Program-made: the position numbers and the translations under genes | Notes under the pieces: generated by a model | Seen by the model: only the letters and a program-made list of their open reading frames with translations | What the model was told of the DNA's origin: nothing | Database searches by the model: none | Part shown: positions 22,991 to 33,429 of the stretch, one piece after another | How the letters are laid out: every line of letters begins with the position of its first letter | Numbering within the stretch: position 1 is the first letter of the stretch | NCBI GenBank assembly: GCA_024734495.1 | Contig: JALMQS010000187.1 | Coordinates: forward strand, 12,605,952-12,669,951 | DNA: 64,000 nt | DNA from: Forficula auricularia | Lineage: Eukaryota > Arthropoda > Insecta > Dermaptera > Forficulidae | Reading direction: 5' to 3'

Positions 22991-23345
22991 CTAATATATT
23001 GATTATGCAACTGAACAATAATAATATTTTTAGATTTCAGGTTATTATTATTCCAACCAGGAAAATTATAGGTATAAAAGTGACGTCACTATACAGGGGG
23101 TGGAGCTGAATGAAAATGTAACAGAATGTGACACATGGGAAGGGGGTGGGGGTCTAAAAATCTTGAAATTGATGTAACGTAAATTAATGACTGTCCCTTA
23201 CATAAAATTTTCTTATTCTTCTTTTCATACTTCCATCATTCAAAAATGAAAGAAAAATCTTTTCAATTTTTAAAAAATTTATTATTATTATTAATACCTA
23301 CCTTTTAATGTTTCGTGTCTAGTCGAACGCATCTTCATATAAAAT

Positions 23346-23665
23346 AAGCTGACGTGTTCTGATGTGGCCATCCACTTGACTTTACCATACAACCTGGTCC
23401 CTCCTTATATTTAATATTTAATAAAATTATTTATATTCATGTAGGGGATGTTAGTTTTTGCATTTTTAGACTCCTGGGGGCCCAATGATTATGTATACAA
23501 AATTTGGTTGTGTTTGCTCAAATGGCCTAGATTTTTAATTTTTAACCCCCCCCCCCCTTCCACCCCTCTTAATTTTTTGTCGTTATGCACCAAAATCTAA
23601 TCAGCTCTTAATCCGAATGGACCAAAACTACGTGTGAAATTTGGTTTCGATATTCAAACTAGTTT
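23346..23665 (-). mobile_element. F1 element fragment
   Basis: Carries the F1 outer end (GACTTTACCATACA near 23377-23391) and a single repeat unit, then stops abruptly at about 23665, where C-rich sequence of the Helitron-like family begins. Confidence 0.55.
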
Positions 23666-24615
23666 CCCCACCCCCGGACCTCCCACAACTGCACCCCACC
23701 TCCTGCACCCCCACATCCATCCCCACCCCCGACCCAGTTTTTGCATTTATATCTTTCTAGTGCTCCACATATTATGTGTATATTTGTTTACTCGTACACC
23801 AATTTGCTCACATTCGTTCATATTGATAAACATTATCAAAAATACATAAGAAAATAATAATAAAAAAAATAATCGTATAGGGTCTGAAATAAAAACATAA
23901 AATTAAAAAAAATGTATGCGTCTCGGGACGTGCGACAGAAGTGATAACTTTCACCAACCAAGTATTTTTTAGGAAGACAATTGCAAGGATAATTGCCCGG
24001 AGAAAAGAGAATTGAATATTTAATTTTAATTAGAAGAGTGGGGGGGGGGGCAAAGGAATGATTATTAATATATTTAATGTTTTTGGATTTAAAATTAATT
24101 GTTGTCTTTCTTTCAGCTTAATTCAATTATACATATTTCAAATTTGCCGCGCCGCAATATATCTAATAAATTATATTTATTAAATACATAGCTATATATA
24201 ATATATTCAATTATTTCCACACTTATAATAAAGTCTAATTCAAAAATATTCATTTTAGTAAAAGTAAAAAGCAAGGGTTTTTAAAATAGTTCTTTGGTCC
24301 AATGGTAGAATGTCGGCCTCAGATGCAAGAGGTCCCAGGTTCTAATACGACATCCGCCGAATCATTTTTTTTATTGAGATTTTCATCTATCAATAATTAC
24401 TTTAATTAAGAAAAAATCAATTAAGATGAATTTTGATGAGTTCCAGACCTAGCCAGATCGTTTTTTCATCCTCAAAACTTGTTAATAGATTTTGTTTCAT
24501 CAAAATCGGTAGGGCCGTTTTCAAAATAGAACCAAGATACAATTAAATATAAAGATAAATAAATATATAAAAAAATAAATATACAATTTTTGCTCGTTTA
24601 ATAAGAGTAGATATA
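23666..24615 (-). mobile_element. Helitron-like element, reverse, 3' truncated
   Basis: On the - strand its 5' end reads TCTTATTAAACGAGCAAAAA (near 24608), followed by the conserved block with GAGGATGAAAAAACGATCTG. The far end is the G-rich block preceding the 3' hairpin, but the hairpin is missing. It carries no ~250-bp satellite unit and holds the tRNA-like sequence at 24294-24365. Confidence 0.5.
24294..24365 (+). pseudogene. tRNA-like sequence (tRNA-derived repeat or pseudogene)
   Basis: An A-box-like TTTGGTCCAATGGTAGAATG, then an anticodon-arm-like CCTC/GAGG and a B-box-like AGGTTCTAATACGAC. The acceptor stem does not close and the loop sizes are irregular, so a working tRNA is unlikely. 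Probably a retroposed tRNA head inside the Helitron-like element. Confidence 0.35.
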
Positions 24616-25256
24616 CATATTTTTTTCCTTAATTCATTCATTCATTTGCTAAAATATAAAACAACAAACTGACTCAATGGGATTTCAATCTGATCTATTC
24701 GTTTACTATTACTCTCTCTTATCAGTGCAGGAATTATTGTTATCAGATGAGGTCATGCCGGGCGGCATTTCAATCTAGATTATGAGTCAGAGCTAGCCAG
24801 AGAAGAAACAGGAAGGCCTTTTACTTATATTTATAAGAATACGTGTTCTACTTATTTACTTCTTATCAGTGGTATTTAATAAAGGTTAAAAAGTCAAAAA
24901 GACCAGAGAGAGGGGTTTTTTGCAGGAAGTTGGAAAATACTGAATATTAATAATATAATAATAATACAATTCAACAAAAGTAAACAAATTTCTTAATGTG
25001 TTGTTGTTTAGGTCTGTATAAAATTTCAAATTCCCGATAGAAGTATACTTTAAATTTCTAAAAAAATCTCGATAAATCCTAATCTACTAGATTCGAGATG
25101 GAATGATTTATTTTTAATTATATTTCAGAAGAGTTGTTTTCACCTCCTTATAAATCAAACCCGAAAATAATTCCAATCTGTCTCGGATCTAGTAAATGAC
25201 AACGTTATATAAGTACTACTGAAGATCGTCAACTAGTGTATCAAGAAGGGATATCC
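24616..25256. other. Spacer, no gene seen
   Basis: A moderately GC patch at about 24660-24840 might be conserved non-coding DNA; the rest is AT-rich. Confidence 0.4.
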
Positions 25257-25455
25257 CTAGTAGTACAATATTTCAAACTATATAGTAACTATATAGAGCC
25301 TATATAGATTTCGAGAATCCCTAGTAGCACAATGTTTCAAACTATATAGTAACTATATAGAGCCTATATAGATTTCGAGAATCCCTAGTAGCACAATGTT
25401 TCAAACTATATAGTAACTATATAGAGCCTATATAGATTTCGAGAATCCCTAGTAG
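25257..25455 (+). repeat. 64-bp unit in three tandem copies
   Basis: CTAGTAG begins units at 25257, 25321 and 25385, with a partial fourth at 25449, an exact 64-bp period. Units 2 and 3 are identical; unit 1 differs at a few bases. Each contains the palindrome ACTATATAGT. The near-identity points to a recent tandem duplication. Confidence 0.85.
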
Positions 25456-25961
25456 GGATACTAAAGAATGAAAAATAAACCTTAATAAATTATAATAATT
25501 TTCTAAATTATTGTATTTATTTGCAGTGGCGGACTTAGCTTATGCGTGGACTTAGGCATATGAAATTTTTCGGACATTTAATTCTAACAAACATTTTTGG
25601 ATATGGGGAGGGCCTTGAATCCTATACCAAAAAAATAGACTATATATAGCAAAGACTATCTTGGAAAATGGTAAGGAAATGTATATTATAACTACAAATT
25701 ATAAGAGCGAAAAACACGAATTAAAATTTTTATTTATTATTATTATTTTTATTATTATTTTGACTTTCTCATTGGCTATAATGAATAAATTGACGAAACG
25801 TCTGGCCCATTTAATAAAAACTCTGTGTTTTTAATTTGTGTCCAATTCCCTGCTATTCCTGCTACAAATTTATAATAATAAGATTACATGGATTAATAGA
25901 AAAACTGTCAGTATTTCAATTGAAATATTTGTTAATATAAAAATTTGCTATTACTTTAAAT

Positions 25962-26289
25962 CAGTGTTCTTCGACCTTTGTCATTCCGCGCAACCATTTT
26001 TGAGATAAATTTTTATGGAACCCTTTGTTCAGTAGCACACCCAGATTTGATTTTAGGGGGGTGTCGTATTCCATAATATTACATGTTATGAACAAGGTGC
26101 GTCCCTGCCTTTTATATTAAAACTTAATATAAGATATAAATTTTCATTTACTCAAACAAAAAGATAAAGATTCCATATAAAATATAAAATATTTGTATTA
26201 TACATCGAATTTCAGCATTGAGTCGCGGAACCTCTAAAGCGTTTGAGTGAAACCCTAGGGTTCCGCAGAACACAGATTGAAGAACACTA
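25962..26289. mobile_element. 328-bp hAT MITE
   Basis: Ends CAGTGTTCTTCGACC and TTGAAGAACACTA are inverted. Flanks CTTTAAAT (25954-25961) and CTTTAAAA (26290-26297) are a 7-of-8 match, fitting a hAT target duplication. Interior without a frame. Confidence 0.7.
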
Positions 26290-26847
26290 CTTTAAAAAAA
26301 TGGTCAGTATTTATAATAAAAACAATCGTGTCATCATTGATTTGCAACAGCAATACAATAGTTTTCAAGAATCTATTTTTCAGAAGAAGAATTAGGTACC
26401 ATTGGTGTTAGTTATAAATGCGTTTGTATACATTTGATCAATTTGAAGATAGAGCATTCAAAGTTTGCATTGTGAATCAATCAAAAGAAACAGCAAATTG
26501 TAAATAGAGATGAATGAATTTAATAAACAAATTTCTGACTCAATGCACAGAACTGTTAATCAAGTTTCAAGTATGAGTGGTTTTCATTTTATGAAGAAAA
26601 AACTGCGATTTTTTTAAAACAATGGATCATTTCCTGTCATGGAATATGCTGGATATCTATAATTCTAAGATTTTTAACAAAAAAGTGTTCCAAGTAAATG
26701 TTCAAGTCAACAAAATTTCATAGACAATGTGATAAGAATCAAGTTTTTAGGATGAGTCGTTATCATTTTATGAAGGAAAAACTGCAATTTTTTTAATTCA
26801 CAAATGTAATCAGTTAAAATTAAATGTTACGGGTTGGCGTAGATGTA

Positions 26848-27353
26848 CACTACGGTGGAAGAAATCTTTATTAAACTTTATTAAATAGTAAATCATTTTT
26901 AATTGTTTTACAAGTAACCATACCTTTTATGAAAAACGGCTTATTGCAAGTGTAATTGCCACTTGTTGTTGACTTAGCCCTTGATTAATTAGGCACACAA
27001 TTTGAACTGTTTGAACTTCAGAAATATCCATTTTGTATATTTTATTTTTCTATCAATGATACTTAATTCAAAATTATTCATTATATTGATATTTCAAATG
27101 GAATTTGATCTTTTATTAAAACTTTATTTAAATGTAAATTGATATTGAGAAAGTAGGATAATTTGTAATTGTATCTTTTAATTTAATTTTACTTATTTTT
27201 AATATGACATTCAAAAACTATCACTCATATTTATTGAATATGTTAGTTTAAGAGTTAATAGAACAAATTATAAGGTTATTTGTAGCAATTTTAAAAATAG
27301 TTTCTTATTTAAAAAAGTTTTTATTGGTGGCTCGATTTTTTTGCATCGTAGTG
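26848..27353 (-). mobile_element. Tc1-like MITE, second copy
   Basis: Ends CACTACGGTGGAAGAAAT and GATTTTTTTGCATCGTAGTG, with TA on both sides (26846-26847 and 27354-27355). Same family as 19665-20170 in reverse orientation. It carries the same truncated transposase head at 26927-27031. Confidence 0.7.
26927..27031 (-). pseudogene. Tc1-like transposase N-terminal remnant, copy 2
   Basis: Starts at ATG (27031 downward) and reads MDISEVQTVQIVCLINQGLS then QQQVAITLAISRFS before a stop at 26929-26927. The peptide is near-identical to that at 19978, but the two copies diverge after AIS. Only the DNA-binding helices remain. Confidence 0.55.
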
Positions 27354-27989
27354 TATAATGGTTTGCGGCGCTCGTACGGCAAAACTATTAATTTTATAAA
27401 AAAAGGGTTATTACATAAATTATAAGAAATTTTCTCTAGTTTCATTTTGTATATTAATGTTTTTATCGTGAAATGAGTCGGAAAGGAGATATTGTCAAAA
27501 ACTGCTTTTAAACGTCACTTTTCCAATATAACTGCGCGAACGGCAAATATACGAGATGGTAAAGTTGAAATTCGAAATGAGCATATTGAAATATATAAAA
27601 GTACACATTTACAAAACTCCTGGTAAACTTTCCAGGTAACCTCTTCTTTTAGAACCAAATAAAGCTCCTTTCTGCAAAACAATTTGTTCCCAGTATACAC
27701 AAACATATTTTAAATATTAGGTTGATATTCGAATAAATGGCATCTAATTTTCACACGCCTCACTTCTAGAAAACCATTATGTTTGCGACAAGGATTTTAA
27801 GGCCTTCATTTTAGACATTTGTTTTTGTGCCTGTTCTTCATCCTTAACTTCATTGACTTGGCGTTGGCAATGTTGTAATTCTTTCCAGCGAGCTGTAGAT
27901 CACGAGAAAAAAGTATACAATTCTTGTAGAAAATCAAAAAAATTCAATAAAGGTACTCGAGTGGCTATTGAATTTTCAACTATATCATT

Positions 27990-29800
27990 CCTCCTGATTC
28001 AAATCTTTTAATTTACCTATTATTTTAATATGAATAATGGCTCGTTTGGGGGTGTTGACCCTGCCTACATAGATATTATTAAAAACATTTATAAGAAGTC
28101 GAAAGGAAGAATTGTTTTGGATGAACCTGGATCCTTTTTTCCTATAGAAAGAGGAGTAAGACAAGGTGATCCATTATCTCCAACATTATTTAATTGTGCG
28201 TTAGAGGAAATGTTCCATCAACTTAATTGGGAAAAGAAGGGTTTAAGAATAAATGGAAAATATTTAAATAATCTCAGGTTTGCAGATGATATAATTATAA
28301 TAGGGACATCAAAGTCGGAAATAAAGGAAATGATAAACGAATTGAACCATGAAAGTAAAAAGATAGGTTTAAAAATAAATAACAAATAAAAATCTTTAAG
28401 AAAAAAATAAAAACCGACTTCAAAAAATTAAGTGCAACAAATATAAAAATACACTAAAAGGTATAAAATAATTATTATCTTATTTAGTTACAACTAAACG
28501 ACGAAATATTAACAGGAAATTACTTTTGAAGTCGGTGCCAAACAAACTATACCTATAAGCGAGCGTACCCGCCAAACGTACTAAGTAAGATCTGTCGAGT
28601 GCGATTCATAAAAGGTATATGTTTGGCACCAACTTCAAAAAGTAATTTCGTGTTAATATTTCGTCGTTTAGTTGTAACTAAATAAGATAATAATTATTTT
28701 ATACCTTTTAGTGTATTTTATATTGTTGCACTTAATTTTTTGAAGTCGGTTTTTATTTTTTTCTTAAAAGATTTTTATTTTTCTCTTTTTTAGTGATGTT
28801 ATTAATAGTGATTATATCATCCAGAACTTGACCAAATTAATATGACACCATCCCTAAGACACCCCCTTTCGGATAAAAAAAGAACCATCGAAATCGGTTC
28901 ATAAACAAAGAGGTTAGGTCTAAACAAACCTAAACAAACTTAATAAAAAGGTCTAATACCTATGAAAAAAAATCGAAAAAAAATGGGACCAATCGGAAGC
29001 TAGACTGGACCCAATGCAAAAAAAATTTTCAAAATCGGTTGACAATTGGCGGAGATATGAGGTAACATAGGCACAAAAAAAAAAAAAAAAAAAAAAAATT
29101 CAATCGAATAGAGAACCTCCTCCTTTTTTGAAGTCGGTTAAAAATCAATGATAATAACTAATTGTGAAGAGGAGAATATCAAATATGAAAATAATGAACC
29201 GCCCATCCTATGCAAACAAGAGACAATATACCTGGGACAAAAAATAAGTTTCAAAAATTAAGAACAACCGAAGAAATAAATAGAAGAATAGGTTTATCAT
29301 GGAACAAATTTTGGTCGTTGAAATTTATTTTGAAGAATAAAGAAATAAATTTAGATTCCAGGATAAAAACTTTTAAAAAATGTATTCTACCAACTCTTAC
29401 ATATGGCGAGCAAACGTGGCCTATAATAGAAAAAATTTCAAAAAAATTAGAAACAACACAGAGGGATATGATTAGAAATATCTTAGGAATAAGAAGAAAA
29501 GATAAGCAACGAATAGTTGATATCTATAAAAAAACAAAAATGGAAAATATAAACATCGCTATAAGGAAAATGAAATGGAGATGAGCGGGACACATTGTGG
29601 GGATGGGAAATGAAAGATGGACAAAAACCACCACTGAATGGTGTCCGTTGAATAAAACCAGGGACCGAATAGATAGTCAAATGAACTGGACAGGATAGTC
29701 GGAAGAGACTGGATGAGGACTGAGAGGAATAGAAAAGTATGGAACATATTGGGAGAGGCCTATGCCCTAAGGGGCCTAGTTCCATCATAATTTGTACAAT
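27990..29800 (+). pseudogene. RTE-type LINE reverse transcriptase, broken
   Basis: Two open pieces of one gene are separated by the insert at 28395-29138. The first (28030-28389) carries GVRQGDPLSPTLFNCALEEM, a typical fingers/palm motif, and the catalytic FADDIIII. The second (from about 29147) resumes with IYLGQKISF, then LTYGEQTW and ETTQRDMIRNILGI. After an in-frame stop at 29582 it continues as AGHIVGMGNERW and TEWCPL, the classic RTE C-terminal tail. The enzyme makes cDNA for target-primed insertion. The 5' part (endonuclease, start of reverse transcriptase) is missing, and an A/T-rich tail with an AAT run ends it near 29915. Confidence 0.8.
28395..29138. mobile_element. Element with AACCGACTTCAAAAAA ends, copy 2
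   Basis: Same family as 10952-11675: palindromic head of ~370 bp, then a unique part with a ~26-base A run, ending TTTTTTGAAGTCGGT. Flanked by exact TAAAAATC (28387-28394 and 29139-29146), an 8-bp target duplication. It lies inside an RTE reading frame, so the pre-insertion sequence can be inferred. No coding frame. Confidence 0.75.
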
Positions 29801-30034
29801 TGTAAATATAATATATTGTAAATATGTTGTAATTTATTATGTATTGCTTGATTAAATATAATTTAAATGTAAAATTGAACTAAATAAAGGCTATAATAAT
29901 AATAATAATAATAAATGGTTCGTTTCCATCTCTCTTGATATAAAAAGTAAAATTTCCCATTTTCTGAACATTGCGCGCGAGGTTTTAGGCACGTGCCTAT
30001 AATGCCTATTGACTAATCCGCCGCTGTTTATTTG

Positions 30035-30239
30035 ATTTGCGACTAAAACCGTGGGTGGAGATTTAATGAATATTAAATTATAATTATTACAATCTTTCTG
30101 AACTTTCTACGCATATAAATATACAAATAATTGAATAAGCAGTTTTTTCAATTGTTAAACAATCTTGAAAGGGCTAGAAAACCCGGAAAGATCTAGATTT
30201 AAAAAAATAAATAGTACAAATAGAGTCTGTAGGGTAGGC
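30035..30239. other. AT-rich spacer
   Basis: No gene or repeat recognised apart from short A/T runs. Confidence 0.4.
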
Positions 30240-30735
30240 AACCATCTTTGTACTCGACGAGGGCTAGATGTTCATATTTTGACCCCCCCCCTCTCATCCC
30301 CTCAAGAAAATATAATAATATTTTCGTTATTATAGGTTCATTTTGGTTGTTTTGTTTAGTATGAAAATCTTATAATTTTAATTTTTAACTTCCCCCCCCT
30401 TAATTTTGGGTCAATATCAACCAAAATCTAATCAGCTCTTAATCTCAATGCACCAAAACTACATGTGAAATCTCGTTTTAATATTCATACTAGTTTTTGG
30501 GTTAGTGCGTCCACAAAAATTTGTTAACGTACTAACTAACAGACATTTTGACAAAATAATTATTATCTCGAAAAATATAATTTTTTCGATGTTTACTTAT
30601 TAGAGTTTTTCTGTAGAGCAAAATGCCATGGTTTTGCTCAATTTTTTTTAATCAAAATAGTTTCAGCCGTTTTTTAGATATTTCGAAAAAAGAAGGAAAA
30701 AACCACTTTTTTCATGCACGATTACAATACATACT
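30240..30735 (-). mobile_element. F1 element copy, reverse
   Basis: Contains the F1 body blocks on the - strand (AGCTCAAAAAC-like region near 30480-30500, TTTTTCGAGATAATAATT near 30560-30580) and ends near the GGTCAAGTATG motif. It is followed by a fragment of the Tc1 MITE family (about 30750-30900) and a further F1 5' end (30905-31018). Confidence 0.5.
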
Positions 30736-31164
30736 TGACCATGCTCTGTATATTAGATACAATTACAAAATATCCTACTTTTAAAATATCACTTTACATT
30801 TAAATAAAATTTTAATAAAAGATCAAATTCCATTTGAAATATCAATAAAATGAATAATTTTGAATTAAGCATCATTGATAGAAATATTAAATATACAAAA
30901 TGGATGGTTTCGCTTAATTTTTTATTCAAAATAGTTTCATGCGTTTTTGAGATATTTCGAAAAAAAAAGAACGAAAAAACCACTTTTTTCATGCACGATT
31001 ACAATACTTGACCATACCATCCATGTATGGTAAACTAAAAAAAAATCATGTTGTTAAAGGCTTGATCGGTTTTATAAATTTTTTTTTTTTTGAAATATCT
31101 CAAAAACGGTTGAAACTATTTTGATTAAAAAAATTGGGCAAAACTATGGCATTTCTTTTTTTAC

Positions 31165-31425
31165 TTAGAGAAAGTGGTGTAGGTTTTAGGTGAAACATGA
31201 TATTAATTAATAAAGTAAAGGGTGTGTAGTTTCACAGTGAATGAAATAATACTCAAAACGAGGTTTATACAAACTCAATATATTATTAGTCCATCATCAG
31301 GTTAAAACCTGTAAACTCCTGATGATGGACTAATAATCCGAAATATATTGAGTTTGTATAAACCTCTTTGAGTTTTATTTCATTCACTGTGATAACTACA
31401 CCCTTTACTTTTATTAATTAGTTAG
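31165..31425. repeat. Foldback repeat with hammerhead motif 7
   Basis: Inverted arms of ~120 bp meet near 31300-31310. The + strand arm holds a complete hammerhead. The - strand arm lost the segment around CCGAAA, so its box 2 is missing. Same repeat as 421-540, 21400-21530 and 31930-32090. Confidence 0.7.
31313..31355 (+). ncRNA. Hammerhead ribozyme motif 7
   Basis: Identical in layout to motif 1: AAACTC (31313-31318), CTGATGA (31319-31325), GGA/TCC stem II after an extra T, GAAA (31340-31343), TATA, TT, GAGTTT (31350-31355). Stem I is a perfect 6-bp match. Confidence 0.6.
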
Positions 31426-31710
31426 TCTGTTAGTTAGCAAATTTTTGTGGATGAGCTAGCTCAAAAACTAGTGTAAATATCGAAACCAAATTTCACACGT
31501 AGTTTCGGTCCATTGAGATTAAGAGTGGATTAGATTTTGGTGCATATCGACCTAAAATTGAGGGGGTGGAGGAAGGTCAAAAAATGAAAATCTAGGCCCT
31601 TGTACCAAACTCAACCAAATTTTGTATACATAATCAGTGGGCACACAGTAATATAAAAATGCAAAAACTAACCCCTTCCCTACATGATTATAAATAATTT
31701 TATTAAATCT

Positions 31711-31905
31711 ATATAATAAAAATGAATTTCTGTTTCTTCGTAAGCGTAGATATCTCGAATGCCTGGACCGATTTGGCTAATTTTTTTTTTAAATGTTCGT
31801 AATAGTCCAATTCAGGTTAATAATTAAAAAAAAATTTGAAAAGTTGCCCGGAAAATTGGAAAATTCATTAAAAACTAAAAAAAAATTCAGGTTAGCCAAC
31901 AAAGC
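31711..31905 (+). mobile_element. Second Helitron-type 5' end, fragment
   Basis: Starts TCTATATAATAAAAATGAAT and continues with GTAGATATCTCGAATGCC and GGACCGATTTGGCTAA. This layout recalls the 5' ends of Helitrons described in Lepidoptera and other insects. It differs from the main Helitron-like family here, and no 3' end was found. Confidence 0.4.
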
Positions 31906-31929
31906 TTGCCAAACAATAAAAGAACTAAA

Positions 31930-32150
31930 CTAGCAAACTAAACAATTTCGGATTATTAGTCCATCATCAGGAGATTAGAAATTACAAATGATAATGGACT
32001 AATAATCCGAAATATATTGAGTTTGTATAAACCTCTTTGAGTTTTATTTCATTCACTGTGAAACTACACACCCTTTACTTTATTAATTTATGGAATTTCT
32101 GTCTACAAAAAGCCCTAATAAGTTAACATCGAAAGAAATATTACGGATCG
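31930..32150. repeat. Truncated hammerhead repeat and F1 fragment
   Basis: The - strand at about 31936-31975 has CTCCTGATGATGGACTAATA then TCCGAAA, but no stem I partner. The + strand at 31985-32035 has the GAAA half with a decayed box 1. The repeat tail runs to ~32088, followed by F1 internal sequence to ~32150. Confidence 0.45.
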
Positions 32151-32447
32151 AGAAACAGTGAAATTAAGAACTATAATTAACTAGTTTGTTGATAAATTAA
32201 CCAAAAGATTTGCCTTTTATTTTGTATTTAAATATTTTCGATAAAAAATAAAGTTTTCATGCTGAGAGAGTTGGCTGTTTTGAGTATAATAGAATGTCGT
32301 AATATTAATATGACTAATTATTGTATTAATGATGTATTGGAATTAATTAGAATTTAATCCATTGATTTGCTCTTACCTTGGGGGAATAGCTGCAGCCGCG
32401 GCTGCAGGTCTGCCCTGGTCGATTTCCGACTCACAAATGAATGGTAC
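32151..32447. other. AT-rich spacer with a GC patch
   Basis: Mostly AT-rich. At 32385-32450 a short GC patch (GCAGCCGCGGCTGC palindrome) precedes the next element. No gene seen. Confidence 0.4.
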
Positions 32448-33262
32448 CGCGACATTTCAGCCCCCGACAAAATATCCCGGACAAATTATCCCCTGATAAA
32501 ATATCCCAAGAACAAAATATCCCCCGACATAATATCTTCTGACAAAATATTCCCAGTATAAGGGAGAATATAAAAGAGATTAAGTGAGAAGCTTATAATC
32601 ATAGTTTTGAATAATATAAACAGACATATTTTGGCCGTTAATTAGCCGTTTGAAAGTGCTGCTGTCTGTCGTTAGATTTTTTAGCTAACAATTTATTATT
32701 TTTACTATCTATAATATAGTATTTGTCATCTTTATTTACTTATTTATCGTCTATGTTTACATTACACAATTATTGATTGTTTGTTAAAAGTGTTATTAAT
32801 CATTATCGTTATTAATTATTATTATAATATTGGGCGAAAATATAGCGCCCCAAACACACCCTGCCCGACGATTGACTGGTTCGGTTTTCAATGTGTGTTT
32901 GATTAGAAAAAAAATGGGAGCCTCAAACACACCCCGCCCGACGATTGGCTGATTCGGTTTTCAATGTGTGTTTGATTAGATAATAAAATGGGAGCCCGAA
33001 ACACACGCCGCCCGGACTAAACTTTCGGAGGTTCGGTTAATATATATTCAGTTCGGCTCGGTTGGGCTGACGCCAACCGAACCGTCTAAACACCAGCCCG
33101 AAAAGTAGCTATACGAACCCAACCGAGCCGAACTGAATATATATTAACCGAACCGGAGTCGATTTGCATTACTCATAAGATTCACGAGGGGAAGGGTTAT
33201 TTTGTCAAGAGATATTTTGTCCTTGGGATATTTTGTCGGGTGTTGAAATGTCGCGGAATCCA
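32448..33262. mobile_element. ~815-bp element with ATATCCC-repeat inverted ends
   Basis: The left end contains CCGCGACATTTCAGCCCCCG followed by repeated GACAAAATATCCC-type words (32448-32555). The right end (33186-33262) is the inverted counterpart, ending GTTGAAATGTCGCGG. Inside are two ~72-bp direct repeats (about 32855-33000, sharing CAAACACACC and TCGGTTTTCAATGTGTG). A ~135-bp palindrome (33028-33162) has arms GGTTCGGTTAATATATATTC and its complement. No coding frame. Confidence 0.65.
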
Positions 33263-33429
33263 AATGAATAAAATACCGTTTTTCATTCTGATTATCTTCA
33301 ATGCATTTCTCTAGGTGGACTCAATTCAGTAAATCAGAAAATATAAAAGAATATTTTTATTTAAATGAAATAAATAATATTATTATCAGTATAAGATACA
33401 TATGAAAATAAATTTAACATCAACTTTTA

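Larger units (their letters stand above)
19318..23202. mobile_element. Large composite element with long inverted arms
   Basis: Left end AAGGGCCGTCCATAAATTA and right end (on the - strand) AAGGGACAGTCATTAATTTA. Inside each end is a ~170-bp arm (about 19385-19560 and 22850-22995) whose copies are inverted. The interior holds a Tc1 MITE (19665-20170), a mariner (20183-22117) with further insertions, and a 119-bp triple repeat. The ends match the short element at 10331-10600. No target duplication was resolved. Confidence 0.55.
25524..30026. mobile_element. 4.5-kb hAT-type element with perfect 8-bp target duplication
   Basis: Ends CAGTGGCGGACTTAG and CTAATCCGCCGCTG are inverted. Identical TTTATTTG flanks lie at 25516-25523 and 30027-30034, the 8-bp duplication made by hAT transposases. 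Inside are a hAT MITE (25962-26289), a Tc1 MITE (26848-27353), an RTE LINE (about 27990-29800) and a foldback insert within the LINE. No clear hAT transposase remains; a weak candidate is the - strand frame at 27515-27706, which starts MFVYTGNKLFCRKELYLVL. Confidence 0.75.
31021..31720 (+). mobile_element. F1 element copy split by a hammerhead foldback
   Basis: F1 5' end near 31024-31150, interrupted by a foldback at about 31165-31425. The F1 body resumes with TTAGCAAATTTTTGTGGATG and one repeat unit. A direct continuation of F1 internal sequence also appears at about 32090-32150, after another copy of the same hammerhead repeat. Confidence 0.5.

Noticed and set aside
24294..24365. Functional tRNA gene
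   Set aside because: A-box-like and B-box-like words are present, but the acceptor stem does not close and the anticodon loop is the wrong size; more likely a tRNA-derived relic.
25257..25455. Possible CRISPR-like array (regular 64-bp repeats)
   Set aside because: Whole units are repeated without unique spacers, in an animal genome context; it is a simple tandem duplication.
28381..28389. Natural stop of the RTE frame
   Set aside because: The stop lies in the target duplication of the foldback insert; the frame resumes after the insert at about 29147, so it is a mutation in a split gene.
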